NCBI GenBank assembly: GCA_000296795.1
Contig: BAFH01000003.1
Location: 682,401 to 746,400, forward strand
Reading direction: 5' to 3'
Length of the DNA: 64,000 nt
Source of the DNA: Candidatus Jettenia caeni
Lineage (GTDB): Bacteria; Planctomycetota; Brocadiia; Brocadiales; Brocadiaceae
The translations under genes and the position numbers were made by a program. The notes beneath the pieces are model-generated. The model saw only the letters and a list, made by a program, of their open reading frames with translations, was not told the origin of the DNA and searched no databases. How positions within the stretch are numbered: position 1 is the stretch's first letter; each line of letters begins with the position of its first letter. Below are positions 22,482 through 32,343 of this stretch, in pieces.

Positions 22482-25226
22482 ATGAATAAGAACATGATGG
22501 AAAGGATAGGAAAATGGTTAATACTACCGATAATCCTTTTGCAAGTAGTACTGTTAAGTAAAATTCTCTTTGCTGAACAAGAAGGTACAAGAAAGCTGTC
22601 AAAGGATGAAGTTATCCAAAAAGTCCAAAAATTTCATGTGCCTTTTATAGCCAACAACGGGCAAATTGACGATAAGATAAAATTTTATGCCAATACCTTT
22701 TGTGGGACGGTATTTGTAACACAAGAAGGAGAGATAATTTATTCTCTGACAGAGGTAAAGGATCGTGCTGAGAAAAATAAAAATATGAGTAAGGTTACGG
22801 GGTCTCACAGGTCAATAGTAAGGAGAGGTGTATTTAAAGAAGAGATTATAAAAGGGAAGATGGATGAAATAAAAGGGGAAGGGAAAACGATAACCAGGGT
22901 TAGCTCCTTTAAGGGGAAAGACCCATCAAAATGGAAGACCAGTATATCAACGTATGAGTTGATAAATTTAGGGGAAGTGTATAAAGGAATAGATTTAAAA
23001 TTAAGGGCTTATGCGAATAATGTCGAAAAGCTTTTTTATGTAAGGCCAGGCGCCAATCCAGAACAGATAAAAATACGATTGGATTATATACAGCCCCCTG
23101 AATACCCATTTGCTGAAGGTAACAGCATATACAGTTTATTCTGCGAATGGAGGATGGCCACAAAATCTCTTTTAGAAAACAAGATAAGGGGGTTCGCGGT
23201 AAATAAACACGGTGAACTTGAGACAGAATCAGGGACCGTTCTATTCACAAAACCTGTGGGGTATCAGGAGATCCATGGGAAACGGGTGGAGATTGCGGCT
23301 GAATATAGTATCCAAAAATCAGAATTTAGAAGTCAGAATCCAGAAGAAAAAATCTCTCAATTTATCTACGGTCTCAAAGTAGGAGATTATGACAGGACAA
23401 AGGAGCTTATAATAGATCCTCTCCTGGCATCTACTTTTTTGGGAGGCTCTTCTTTAGAGAGAATAAATTCTATCGCTGTAGATTCCGGGGGAAATATCTA
23501 TATTGCCGGTGAAACCATTTCCCCGGATTTCCCATTGGCTCCGGGCATATTTGACTCCTCTCATAATGGTAGTTTTGATGTATTTGTATCAAAGGTAGAT
23601 GGGGCATTAACAACCCTCCTTGCATCTACCTTTTTAGGAGGATCTGATGGTGATAGGGCTGATTTCCTTGTAATAGACCCAAACGGAAACATCTCCGTAA
23701 GCGGCTCAACTAATTCATCAAACTTTCCTGTAATCCCCGGCGCTTTTGATACTTCTTTTCATGGCAATAGTGACGTATTTGTATCGAAACTGGATGGAAC
23801 GCTAACGAACCTCCTCGCATCGACTTATTTAGGAGGATCTGGCAGGGAAGTCTGTGATTCTCTTATGATTGATCAAGCCGGTAATGTTTATGTGGCTGGT
23901 TCGACTAGTTCGTTAGACTTCCCAATAACCCCTGAAGTTTTCGATACATCTTTTAGTGGCGGGGGTGATGTGTTTATTTCGAAATTAAACGGGACATTAA
24001 CCAATCTTCTTGCATCAACCTATTTAGGAGGATCTGCCCTGTTCTCCGAAGAACTCAGTTCGACAGCTATAGATGCAGCCGGAAATATTTATGTAACTGG
24101 CGCAACCGGATCTTCAGATTTTCCAACAACTCCCGGCGCTTTTGATACTTCTTATAATGGTAATTTTGATGTATTTGTATCAAGATTAAATGGAGAATTG
24201 ACAACCCTCCTTTCATCTACTTTTTTAGGAGGATTCGAGGCTGATAGCGCCAGTTCTCTATCGATAAACTCAGAGGGTAATATTTATGTGACAGGGCTTA
24301 CTTCATCATTTGATTTTCCGGTGACTTCAGGAGCTTTCGATGGTTCTTTTAATGGCGGTGTTAACGATGTATTTGTATCGAAACTGGATGGAACGTTAAC
24401 GATCCTCCTTGCATCGACCTATTTAGGCGGGTCCGACAGTGATAGTAGTGATTCTCTTGTGGTAGATTTGCAGGGTAATGTGTATGTGACAGGTTCGACT
24501 GCATCGTTAAATTTTCCAACAACACTGCGTGCCTTTGATACCTCTCATAATGGTTTCTTCGACATTTTTATTTCAAAGATGGACAGAACGTTAACAAATC
24601 TGCTTACGTCGACTTATTTGGGAGGATCCAGTGGTGATGGCGCTGATGCTTTCGTCATAGACTCAAATGGAAATCTCTATGTAGCTGGCTCTACAGGATC
24701 GTCAGATTTTCCAATAACCAGTGGTTCTTTTGATACTTCTTTTAATGGTGTTGCCGATGCTTTTATATCAAAACTTAATAGTGACCTATCTGCTTTAATT
24801 ACCTTTAATTATTTCTATAGCAAAGCTAAGATGAAACTAGGTCCTCAGGCTAATGATGATAATTTTGATATGTGGTCTACTTTTGTCCTCGGCGATACCA
24901 GCGACGGGATTGACCCTCTTTCAGATGATATATACCTTCAAGTAGGAACTTTATCCATCTCCATCCCGTCAGGTTCTTTTAAAAACAATAAGAATAAACA
25001 CTTCAAGCTCAAGAGAATTATAAATGGTGTAGCTTTGCATTTGACAATCGTGCCGTCTTTGAATAAAAAAAGTTTTGAATTTAAGGCAGAAGTGAAACAT
25101 GCGAATCTGACCGGGACGACAGATCCGATTAAAATGCAATTTACCATTGGCAATGATGGCGGCAGTACTATTGTTGCCGCCGAACCTCATAAGTTAATAA
25201 CAACCGACACGAGGCATATTCCCTGA
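22482..25226 (+). CDS. Secreted SBBP beta-propeller protein 1
   Basis: A 914-residue exported protein. A signal peptide covers about residues 1-31. About 45-310 is a DUF7948-like domain (FIANNGQIDDKIKFYA, VYKGIDLKLRAY, YGLKVGDYDRTKELIIDPLL). About 312-790 carries seven SBBP-type repeats of about 65 residues, each with LLASTFLGGS, then GNIYIAGET-like and DFP blocks, expected to build a beta-propeller. A C-terminal domain of about 120 residues follows. It shares the N-terminal and repeat parts with the 45084-48500 protein. Likely extracellular or paryphoplasm-located; role unknown. Confidence 0.88.
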   Translation: MNKNMMERIGKWLILPIILLQVVLLSKILFAEQEGTRKLSKDEVIQKVQKFHVPFIANNGQIDDKIKFYANTFCGTVFVTQEGEIIYSLTEVKDRAEKNKNMSKVTGSHRSIVRRGVFKEEIIKGKMDEIKGEGKTITRVSSFKGKDPSKWKTSISTYELINLGEVYKGIDLKLRAYANNVEKLFYVRPGANPEQIKIRLDYIQPPEYPFAEGNSIYSLFCEWRMATKSLLENKIRGFAVNKHGELETESGTVLFTKPVGYQEIHGKRVEIAAEYSIQKSEFRSQNPEEKISQFIYGLKVGDYDRTKELIIDPLLASTFLGGSSLERINSIAVDSGGNIYIAGETISPDFPLAPGIFDSSHNGSFDVFVSKVDGALTTLLASTFLGGSDGDRADFLVIDPNGNISVSGSTNSSNFPVIPGAFDTSFHGNSDVFVSKLDGTLTNLLASTYLGGSGREVCDSLMIDQAGNVYVAGSTSSLDFPITPEVFDTSFSGGGDVFISKLNGTLTNLLASTYLGGSALFSEELSSTAIDAAGNIYVTGATGSSDFPTTPGAFDTSYNGNFDVFVSRLNGELTTLLSSTFLGGFEADSASSLSINSEGNIYVTGLTSSFDFPVTSGAFDGSFNGGVNDVFVSKLDGTLTILLASTYLGGSDSDSSDSLVVDLQGNVYVTGSTASLNFPTTLRAFDTSHNGFFDIFISKMDRTLTNLLTSTYLGGSSGDGADAFVIDSNGNLYVAGSTGSSDFPITSGSFDTSFNGVADAFISKLNSDLSALITFNYFYSKAKMKLGPQANDDNFDMWSTFVLGDTSDGIDPLSDDIYLQVGTLSISIPSGSFKNNKNKHFKLKRIINGVALHLTIVPSLNKKSFEFKAEVKHANLTGTTDPIKMQFTIGNDGGSTIVAAEPHKLITTDTRHIP

Positions 25227-25520
25227 GGGCGTATACTCTCCATTGACGAGAGGCTGTCCTCATTATCATTGAGAGAGTGTCTTTTCCAAAGCAATCTATA
25301 CATAACGACATACATTCGCAACGCTCTATCGTTCCGGGTTTGGCCTGGAATCCATGGTTTTTTTGGATTAACGTGAGAAATGCATGCATAGTGCAGCATC
25401 AATGGTATGCGGCTAGTTTTATGGCGCCAGCTAGCCGCAGAGGATTGATGGAGTTTACATGGGCAGTAATAGAAATTCTGCCTTATTATCATTCCGTATA
25501 TATGAAAGGAGTAATGGATT

Positions 25521-25982
25521 ATGGAAAAAATCGAAAAATCGATTGAGGTGAATGTTCCTGTACACACAGCTTACAACCAATGGACGCAATTTGAGGAATT
25601 TCCCCGTTTTATGGAGGGCGTAAAAGAGGTAAAGCAGCTCGATGCCAAACGGCTTCATTGGAAAGCTGAGATTTTGGGTAAAGAGGTAGAATGGGATGCC
25701 CATATTACTGAACAGACGCCGGACCGTCAGATTTCCTGGGAAAGCACTTCGGGCGCGGTTAACAGAGGCACTGTTCTGTTTAAAAGCTCTGAGCCGAACA
25801 AGACACGTATCACGCTGGATATAGAATATGAACCCAGAGGCGCAACTGAAAAGCTAGGCGATATCGTGGGCGCCCTCTCAAGTAAGGTCGAAGGTGATTT
25901 AGAGAGATTTAAGGATTTCATTGAGCAGCGTGGGTCCGAGACGGGAAGCTGGCGTGGAGAGATCAAAGATAGAAAAGTTTAG
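25521..25982 (+). CDS. SRPBCC/START-like protein 2
   Basis: A 153-residue paralogue of the 21596 protein, sharing MEKIEKSIEVNVPVH, QWTQFEEFPRFMEGVKEVK and EVEWDAHITEQTPD. GAAAGGAG lies about 14 bases before the ATG. Same helix-grip fold and same unknown ligand. The pair flanks the DUF3309 and beta-propeller genes. Confidence 0.85.
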   Translation: MEKIEKSIEVNVPVHTAYNQWTQFEEFPRFMEGVKEVKQLDAKRLHWKAEILGKEVEWDAHITEQTPDRQISWESTSGAVNRGTVLFKSSEPNKTRITLDIEYEPRGATEKLGDIVGALSSKVEGDLERFKDFIEQRGSETGSWRGEIKDRKV

Positions 25983-26091
25983 AAGAGAGAGATAATTCTT
26001 GAAAATGCCTGATGAATCCCGGGCGATATACGAATCGTTCTTAGGGAAGCGTCCGGTAGTTACAAGAATACATGGCAAAGATAAAAAATTA

Positions 26092-26136
26092 AATCCCCCT
26101 TAATCCTCGCTTATGAAAGGAGGATTTGGGGGGTTG
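26092..26136. repeat. Palindromic repeat family D, short copy
   Basis: AAATCCCCCTTAATCC ... GGATTTGGGGGGTT, a short inverted repeat of the C-run/G-run family seen also at 29858, 35750, 40418, 58996, 61356 and 63680. Confidence 0.65.
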
Positions 26137-26229
26137 ATTATCGTTTACGGGCATTTACCTAAAATTGTGTTTACGATAAATCTCAATGATGAATAAAAAC
26201 TATTCTGGAGGATCATACAGGAAATACTC

Positions 26230-26754
26230 ATGAAGGTCTATCGGGAAAGAAAAGATATTGTTACAATTCGTGGAAATCCTGTTACTCTTGTTGGTTCGGA
26301 ACTTAAGCCTGGAGATAAAGCGCCTGATTTTACGGTTCTGGATGGAGATTTAAAGGAAATCAGATTAAGGGATTTTGCCGGAAGAATAAAGGTTATCAGT
26401 GTTACCGCTTCCCTTGATACACCTATTTGTTATATGCAGACAAGGAAGTTTAATCAGGAAGCTGCCCAATTATCCGATACTGCTGTTATGCTAACAATAA
26501 CCATGGATCTTCCCTTTGCAATTTCACTATTCTGCATGACAGCAGGTGTTGATAAGATTAAAACCCTTTCTGACCATAAGTACGCCTCGTTTGGAAATGC
26601 TTACGGTGTTTTGATCAAGGAATTAAGGCTCCTTGCCCATTCTGTCTTTGTTATCGATGAGGATGATACGGTAAGATATATAGAAATTATTCCCGAATTA
26701 ACCCATTACTATACCTATGATAAAGCCTTTCACTATGTTAAGAAGCTTGCTTAA
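26230..26754 (+). CDS. tpx: Thiol peroxidase Tpx
   Basis: A 174-residue atypical 2-Cys peroxiredoxin. The peroxidatic cysteine is C67 in SLDTPICYMQTRKFN, with the conserved threonine three residues before it, and the resolving cysteine is C102 in ISLFCMTAG, the Tpx arrangement. GDKAPDFTVLD near residue 28 and the LLAHSVFVID strand are also typical. It reduces hydrogen peroxide and small alkyl peroxides using thioredoxin. In an anaerobe this is oxygen protection, along with the rubrerythrins at 52-53 kb. It overlaps no neighbour once the next start is set at 26792. Confidence 0.95.
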   Translation: MKVYRERKDIVTIRGNPVTLVGSELKPGDKAPDFTVLDGDLKEIRLRDFAGRIKVISVTASLDTPICYMQTRKFNQEAAQLSDTAVMLTITMDLPFAISLFCMTAGVDKIKTLSDHKYASFGNAYGVLIKELRLLAHSVFVIDEDDTVRYIEIIPELTHYYTYDKAFHYVKKLA

Positions 26755-26791
26755 TATCCAGGTGCAGGGATATTATGTACGGTCCAATTTT

Positions 26792-27943
26792 ATGAAAGAA
26801 TACCTTTTCATTCCTATTGTTACCCTTTTTATTTTTCTCTTCTCCAGCGATTTATCTGCTCAAGTGCATGTTGAAGCAGCCTTTCCCTATCTCAGCTTTA
26901 TTAATCCTACCGATATTCAAAACTCTGGTGATGGGACAAACCGTTTATTTGTCCTTGAACAACAGGGAATTATCTCTGTATTTCAAAACAGTTCCCGTAC
27001 GAGAGAAAAACAGATTTTTTTGGATATTCGTGATCGGGTGAATGACCGTGGTGCTGAGGAAGGATTATTAGGCCTGGCATTTCACCCGGATTTTAAGAAT
27101 AATGGATTTTTTTATGTAAATTATACCGCTTCCAACCCCCGACGTACTGTTATTGCAAGATACAGCGTTCATCAGACAACTCCAAACGCCGTTTTGAAAG
27201 ACAGCGAACTCATCATCATGCAATTTTCCCAACCTTTTAGTAATCATAATGGCGGGCAAATTACTTTTGGTCCAGATGGATTTCTCTACATCGCAACGGG
27301 TGATGGTGGTTCTGGCGGTGATCCTTTCGGGAACGGGCAGAGTCTGAAGACACTTCTCGGAAAAATTTTAAGAATAGATGTGGATAATCCTTCGGAGGGA
27401 AGGAATTATGGAATCCCCGCCGATAATCCTTTCGTAGGGAACAATTCCGGATTCCAGGAGGAAATTTATGCCTATGGATTGCGTAATCCATGGCGATTTA
27501 GCTTCGATCCGGAAACGCAATGGCTCTGGGCTGCAGATGTTGGTCAGTATCATTTTGAGGAAGTGGATATTATCGGGAAAGGGAAAAATTATGGATGGAA
27601 CATTATGGAAGGACTCCATTGCTTCAAGCCACCTTCCGGATGTGATACTACAGGCTTAGAACTTCCGGTTTGGGAGTACAACCATGATGTTGGCGCCTCT
27701 ATAACCGGTGGATACGTCTACCGGGGTTCTCTGGTTCCTGAACTCATTGGCGCTTATATCTATAGTGACTTTATGTCTGGAAGGATTTGGTCTTTGAGAT
27801 ATGATGGCTCCAGTTTGCCCATCAATACTGAATTACTAACCACGAGTTTAAACATATCCTCATTCGGAATTGATGAGAAAAATGAGCTCTATATGCTATC
27901 CTTTGATGGTAAAATTTATTGCTTTAAGTCAACAATAGAATAG
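26792..27943 (+). CDS. PQQ-type sugar dehydrogenase (GSDH/HHIP family)
   Basis: A 383-residue exported six-bladed beta-propeller of the glucose/sorbosone dehydrogenase family. A signal peptide (MKEYLFIPIVTLFIFLFSSDLSA) is followed by FINPTDIQNSGDGTNRLFVLEQ, GLLGLAFHPDFKNNGFFYVNY, NHNGGQITFGPDGFLYIATGDGG and LRNPWRFSFDPET, the usual blocks that include the catalytic histidine and calcium ligands. It would oxidise sugars in the periplasm if PQQ or a similar cofactor is present; many members of the family have unproved substrates. The start at 26792 is set by the signal peptide. Confidence 0.9.
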   Translation: MKEYLFIPIVTLFIFLFSSDLSAQVHVEAAFPYLSFINPTDIQNSGDGTNRLFVLEQQGIISVFQNSSRTREKQIFLDIRDRVNDRGAEEGLLGLAFHPDFKNNGFFYVNYTASNPRRTVIARYSVHQTTPNAVLKDSELIIMQFSQPFSNHNGGQITFGPDGFLYIATGDGGSGGDPFGNGQSLKTLLGKILRIDVDNPSEGRNYGIPADNPFVGNNSGFQEEIYAYGLRNPWRFSFDPETQWLWAADVGQYHFEEVDIIGKGKNYGWNIMEGLHCFKPPSGCDTTGLELPVWEYNHDVGASITGGYVYRGSLVPELIGAYIYSDFMSGRIWSLRYDGSSLPINTELLTTSLNISSFGIDEKNELYMLSFDGKIYCFKSTIE

Positions 27944-27999
27944 AATAAAATGATAAGCAATTTTACTTTAAAGGCTCTTAAAACGAAAAAGAGGAAAAT

Positions 28000-29178
28000 A
28001 TGGGAAATACCGTATATAGAATTTTTTTCTGTAAAGTAGCATTACTCTCCTGCTTGTTAAGTACTGCCTATGGAAGCATAATTCATGTGCCACAAGATTA
28101 CTCCACGATTAAAAATGCTGTAGGTAATGCAGTGCCTGGTGATGTTATTCTTATAGCTCCGGGAACTTACCTTGAAAATAAAATAAGTATTAATAAGAGG
28201 CTTACCATCGCCTCCTGGTATTATACCACCGGGGATGAACAATATATAAGTCAAACGGTTATCGATGGTGGAGGCGCTAACGTATTTACAACAATCCGTA
28301 GCCAGGGAATAAACGTGGAGATTAGCGGTTTAAAATTTATAAACTCTTATAAACCAATTATCATACATGATTTGGTTGCTATAAAGCGCAATATATTTTT
28401 TGGTAGTAAAGGTGACACCATTAGTTTTGAAGCATCCGGCTACGGCTATGTCGGTTATAATACGATTGAACAAAGTGGTGACGATGGGATCGATATTGAC
28501 GGGAGGAAGGGGGGATATTACACGATTGAATACAATACAATCCGAAATTGCAGGGATGACGGCATTGAAATCCGTTTAAGCGAATATGCCGGTCCCGCAA
28601 TAAAATACACGATTAACAACAATACTTTTTTCGGAAACCGTGAGGATGGTATTCAATTAATTGATTATGATGATGTATCAAACAGAGGCTTTTCTAATAG
28701 AGTCTTTTCTATCTCTCATAATGTATTTGCAAATAATGCAATGGCTGGCTTAGGATGTATGGCCAATAGGGATAGCGGAGAAAACTATGCAGGATCATCC
28801 ATGAAAGAGCGGGTATATTTCTACAATAATACCGTTGTGGGGAATATAGTTGGTATTACGGGTGGGGATAATATGATTGCTCTTAATAATATTATTGCTA
28901 ACAATACAAATGTAGGCATAAAAGGAGTTAAAGCGGATTCCGTTGTAGGCTACAGTATTTTCTATCAGAATGGGACGCATATTCAAAACAGTGTTACCAG
29001 TGAACCTCTCTTACTCGATATGGAGCCGAAATATGATGCCAATTATCGCCTTTTAGATGGAAGCCCGTGCATCGATAGAGGTACAATCCGTTTTGAATGG
29101 AATTCTGAAGTTGTTTTGGACTTATCTTCCCCCTCACCCAATGGATCGGTACCTGACCTGGGAGCCTATGAACATTAA
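28000..29178 (+). CDS. Secreted right-handed beta-helix protein
   Basis: A 392-residue exported protein with a signal peptide (to about residue 26, AYGS). It opens with IIHVPQDYSTIKNAVGNAVPGDVILIAPGTY, typical of NosD/pectin lyase-like beta-helix proteins, continues with repeated asparagine-rich turns (YNTIRNCRDDGIEIR, NNTFFGNREDGIQL, NNTVVGNIVGI) and ends with a DRGT...PDLGAYEH block common in planctomycete surface proteins. Probably carbohydrate-binding or carbohydrate-cleaving; no catalytic site is assigned. Confidence 0.85.
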   Translation: MGNTVYRIFFCKVALLSCLLSTAYGSIIHVPQDYSTIKNAVGNAVPGDVILIAPGTYLENKISINKRLTIASWYYTTGDEQYISQTVIDGGGANVFTTIRSQGINVEISGLKFINSYKPIIIHDLVAIKRNIFFGSKGDTISFEASGYGYVGYNTIEQSGDDGIDIDGRKGGYYTIEYNTIRNCRDDGIEIRLSEYAGPAIKYTINNNTFFGNREDGIQLIDYDDVSNRGFSNRVFSISHNVFANNAMAGLGCMANRDSGENYAGSSMKERVYFYNNTVVGNIVGITGGDNMIALNNIIANNTNVGIKGVKADSVVGYSIFYQNGTHIQNSVTSEPLLLDMEPKYDANYRLLDGSPCIDRGTIRFEWNSEVVLDLSSPSPNGSVPDLGAYEH

Positions 29179-29611
29179 AATCCTGATGATGTATATCACA
29201 CGCACCATTACCATCAATGAGAGTGAAATCCAATGTGAGTTTATTCGTGCTTCAGGACCCGGCGGCCAGAATGTCAATAAGGTTGCCACGGCTGTGCAAC
29301 TCCGGTTTGATGCAGGCAATTCACCTTCGCTGCCTGATGATGTTCGTAATCGTCTTATTCATCTGGCTGGCAAGAGAATTACTGAAGGCGGCGTACTTAT
29401 TATCAATGCCCGGAGGTTCCGTACTCAGGAAAAAAACCGTCAGGATGCAATTGACCGGTTTGTTGAGTTAATCCGCAGGGCAGCAGAAAGACCAAAACTC
29501 CGTGGTAAGACAAAGCCGACATCTGCATCGAAGAGGCGCAGGTTAGATACGAAACGCCGTCGCGGCGAGGTCAAACGGATACGAAGGTCTGCTCCTTATT
29601 CTGAAGGCTAG
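29168..29611 (+). CDS. arfB: Ribosome rescue hydrolase ArfB (YaeJ)
   Basis: A 147-residue peptidyl-tRNA hydrolase of the ArfB family. The GGQ motif lies in RASGPGGQNVNKVATAV, and the C-terminal basic tail (KLRGKTKPTSASKRRRLDTKRRRGEVK) is the part that enters the empty mRNA channel of stalled ribosomes. It frees ribosomes stuck on truncated mRNA. The start at 29168 has GGGAG before it and overlaps the beta-helix gene by 11 bases; ATGs at 29186 and 29189 are alternatives that fit the usual family N-terminus slightly better. Confidence 0.92.
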   Translation: MNIKILMMYITRTITINESEIQCEFIRASGPGGQNVNKVATAVQLRFDAGNSPSLPDDVRNRLIHLAGKRITEGGVLIINARRFRTQEKNRQDAIDRFVELIRRAAERPKLRGKTKPTSASKRRRLDTKRRRGEVKRIRRSAPYSEG

Positions 29612-29794
29612 TACACTGTCAACTTAATTTATCATAATAGGCTCTCTCGTATGTGTCATTGCGAGGGTATTGTCCGAAGCAATCCCTGGACATTTCACAA
29701 GAGATTGCTTCGGACAATACCCTCGCAATGACACAGCCCCATGCAGTTGAACCGATACAAATCGTATTATCATGAATTCTATTGACCGTGTACG
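29611..29794. repeat. Palindromic repeat family A, full copy 1
   Basis: A 184-base element with imperfect terminal inverted repeats (GTACACTGTCAACTTAATTT at the left; complement of CTATTGACCGTGTAC at the right). Inside is a long hairpin, GTCATTGCGAGGGTATTGTC...CGAAGCAATC and its complement. A second full copy lies at 63468-63654. The layout is that of a miniature inverted-repeat element (MITE). No coding capacity. Confidence 0.88.
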
Positions 29795-30062
29795 AGAGAC
29801 GCCTCCGGCGAGACATTTCTTCATGGTATTCTAAAGATGTGGGTAAAGATAAGTTAGAAAGGGGGACGAGGAATTTTCCCCCTTTTTTAAAGGGGGATCA
29901 AGGGGGATTACTTCTTCTTCTTTATCTTGTTCCGGGCTTTTGCTTACTCGCAACGCCATGAAAAGATAACCTCTTTAGGCAGCTTCCAGGTCGGGTTGGC
30001 TCCTTATTTTAAGCAATTGCAAAACATCAACTATATAAGACCGCAGACGAGAGGTGTAAGCT
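29795..30062. other. Intergenic stretch with family D repeat
   Basis: Between repeat family A and the dehydrogenase gene. At 29858-29910 there is a family D palindrome (GGGGGACGAGGAATTTTCCC, then CCTTTTTTAAAGG and AAGGGGGATTA). The remainder shows no gene. Confidence 0.6.
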
Positions 30063-30878
30063 ATGAGTATGTATAAATTGGGTACAGCTTTTATAACGGG
30101 AGCTTCCAGTGGGATTGGCGCTGCCTTTGCCCATCAATTGGCAAAGAAAAAGAAAAATCTTATTCTCGTTGATAAGCAAAAAGAGCGATTAGCAGCCCTG
30201 GCCGCTACCCTGCAACACCATTACTCCATTACTGTTGAAATCCTGACTGCTGATTTATCCAATCCTGTTGATATTGAGCGCGTTGAAAACCGTATTGCCG
30301 AAATTGAAGTTTTAGATACCCTCATTAATAATGCAGGTTTCGGTACATCAGGTAATTTTGTTGAGATTGGTTTGGCGAAACAGATTGATATGATACATGT
30401 TCATGTTATAGCAAGTGTACGTTTCTGCAGAGCCGCTTTACCAGGAATGGTGATGCGCCGTAATGGTTCTATTATTAATGTTTCTTCAATTGGCGCCTTT
30501 AAACCTATTCCGGGGAGTGTCACTTACTCAGCTACCAAGGCTTATCTCATTACCTTTTCAGAGGCCTTACAAACCGAATTAACAGGTACCGGTGTCAGGG
30601 TTCAGGCCTTGTGCCCGGGTTTTACGAATACCGACTTTCACAGCACGACAGAGTTTGTTAACTTTAATCGTTCCCGAATCCCTAAAGTATTCTGGATGTC
30701 GGCAGAAGAAGTTGCATCAAAGTCTCTGAAGGCCTTGAGGAAAAATCAAGCGGTATATATTCCGGGATTGAAAAATCGTTTACTCGTAATCCTGGCTCGT
30801 ATAACGAATAGGTTTCCCCTCGTATTGACATGGATTAGAAAAAATCTCAGTAATATTGCCAGATCACATAAAGAATGA
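30063..30878 (+). CDS. Short-chain dehydrogenase/reductase
   Basis: A 271-residue classical SDR with the NAD(P)-binding TGASSGIG (residues 14-21), the NNAG motif (INNAGFG) and the catalytic S (VSSIG) and Y-x3-K (YSATK). The DltE/YqjQ-like branch reduces or oxidises ketone or hydroxyl groups; substrate unknown. The ribosome site GAGAGGTGTAAGCT precedes the ATG. A basic C-terminal tail is present. Confidence 0.9.
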   Translation: MSMYKLGTAFITGASSGIGAAFAHQLAKKKKNLILVDKQKERLAALAATLQHHYSITVEILTADLSNPVDIERVENRIAEIEVLDTLINNAGFGTSGNFVEIGLAKQIDMIHVHVIASVRFCRAALPGMVMRRNGSIINVSSIGAFKPIPGSVTYSATKAYLITFSEALQTELTGTGVRVQALCPGFTNTDFHSTTEFVNFNRSRIPKVFWMSAEEVASKSLKALRKNQAVYIPGLKNRLLVILARITNRFPLVLTWIRKNLSNIARSHKE

Positions 30879-31112
30879 TAGGCAACTCATCTACCACTCT
30901 ATGCTAAGAATCTGTTTGAAAGTCTCCTTTAAGGTATATTTTTCAATGATTTTTATAGATTTTTGTTTAAGCTTTTACATTCATGAATGTACCAGTAAAG
31001 AATCAGGTATAAGAAACATGATACTTTGCCTGCCATATCATCGGTAAACACGTTGCGATACATGAAGTACATACTTACGGAGACTGGTTTGATAAGAATG
31101 GGAGGAAAGGCT

Positions 31113-31880
31113 ATGGATAATTCTTTTTTACCGGTGTGGCTGCAGTCAGGACTTTGGGGATTAGTCGCCGGATCGGCGTTGCTAATTGGCGCTGCAATCG
31201 GTTATTTCGCTCATGTCTCACAGCGTATAATTGCTGCTATTATGGCTTTTGGCAGTGGAGTCTTAATTTCAGCCCTATCATTCGAGCTGATGGATGAGGC
31301 ATATAAGCAAGGAGGTTTTGTACCGACAGCGATTGGTTTTTTCGGTGGGGCGTCTCTCTTTACTACTGCAAATGTATACTTATCTCATAAAGGCGCTAAG
31401 CATCGTAAAAGATCTACGAAACAGCCCTCAGAGGAAAAGAATTCCGGTAGTGGTCTTACTATCGCTATTGGCTCATTACTGGACGGTATTCCGGAATCTA
31501 TTGCGATTGGTATTAGTATGATACAGGGCGGAGTTATCAGTATTGTGATGCTTGCTGCCGTCTTTCTTTCAAACCTTCCCGAGGGACTCTCCAGCTCTGC
31601 AGGGATGAAATATGCCGGACGGCCTGCACGGTATGTTTTTGGTGTTTGGGCAAGTATTGCAATTGCCTGTGGTATCTCGGCCCTTATCGGTTACGCAGTC
31701 TTTAGTCATTTTTCAAGTGGTGTTGTTGCTATAACAATTGCAACTGCTGCTGGCGCTATTTTGGCTATGATAGCTGATACTATGATTCCAGAAGCATTCG
31801 AACAAACCCATAATCTTACAGGTCTTATTACCGTTGGCGGGTTTCTTATCGCTTTTTTCCTTAGCAAACTTATTTCATAG
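31113..31880 (+). CDS. ZIP-family metal transporter
   Basis: A 255-residue integral membrane protein with about eight spans. The metal-path motifs are in the right places: GSLLDGIPESIAIG and FLSNLPEGLSSSAG, the paired helices IV and V of ZIP proteins, with a histidine-poor basic loop before them (KGAKHRKRSTKQPS). It would import a divalent cation such as zinc or iron. The ATG at 31113 follows GGAGGAAAGGCT; an upstream in-frame ATG at 31026 lacks a ribosome site. Confidence 0.88.
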   Translation: MDNSFLPVWLQSGLWGLVAGSALLIGAAIGYFAHVSQRIIAAIMAFGSGVLISALSFELMDEAYKQGGFVPTAIGFFGGASLFTTANVYLSHKGAKHRKRSTKQPSEEKNSGSGLTIAIGSLLDGIPESIAIGISMIQGGVISIVMLAAVFLSNLPEGLSSSAGMKYAGRPARYVFGVWASIAIACGISALIGYAVFSHFSSGVVAITIATAAGAILAMIADTMIPEAFEQTHNLTGLITVGGFLIAFFLSKLIS

Positions 31881-31901
31881 CTCTCTTATCGTTATTCGAA
31901 A

Positions 31902-32336
31902 ATGTTTACCGTAGTGACAAACCTGAACGATCTGGTTAAGGTATTCATTGTGCGCGGTATTGTTTTTCTCGAGGAACAAAAGATTCCGTATCTGATAGAA
32001 CGAGATACCTATGATTACTCTGCAATACATATTTTAGGAGAAGAAAACGGAGAACCTTTTGCGTCAGGCCGTATACGTGCATGTGACGGATATGCAAAAC
32101 TAGAACGTGTTGCAATACGGAAGGCATACCGGAGAAAAAATTTTGGGCATAGATTAACAGAATTTATGATATCAGTTGCCAGGGAACAAGGCTTCAGGAA
32201 ATTTAAGGTACATGCCCAGGCCTATCTTACGGGCTTTTATCGAAAACATGGATTCGTGATTGTTGGAGATGTCTTCAAAGAAGCTACTATTGATCACTAT
32301 GTGATGATCCGTGATGATTCGGGTCAACAAAAATGA
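31902..32336 (+). CDS. GNAT-family acetyltransferase
   Basis: A 144-residue N-acetyltransferase. The acetyl-CoA binding core is RVAIRKAYRRKNFGHRLTEFMI (the RxxGxG/A-type motif, here RKNFGH), preceded by the beta4 strand AKLERVAI and followed by AQAYLTGFYRKHGFVIVG. The ElaA-like branch is the nearest in layout. Substrate unknown. It lies 21 bases after the ZIP gene. Confidence 0.88.
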   Translation: MFTVVTNLNDLVKVFIVRGIVFLEEQKIPYLIERDTYDYSAIHILGEENGEPFASGRIRACDGYAKLERVAIRKAYRRKNFGHRLTEFMISVAREQGFRKFKVHAQAYLTGFYRKHGFVIVGDVFKEATIDHYVMIRDDSGQQK

Positions 32337-32343
32337 GTATCTC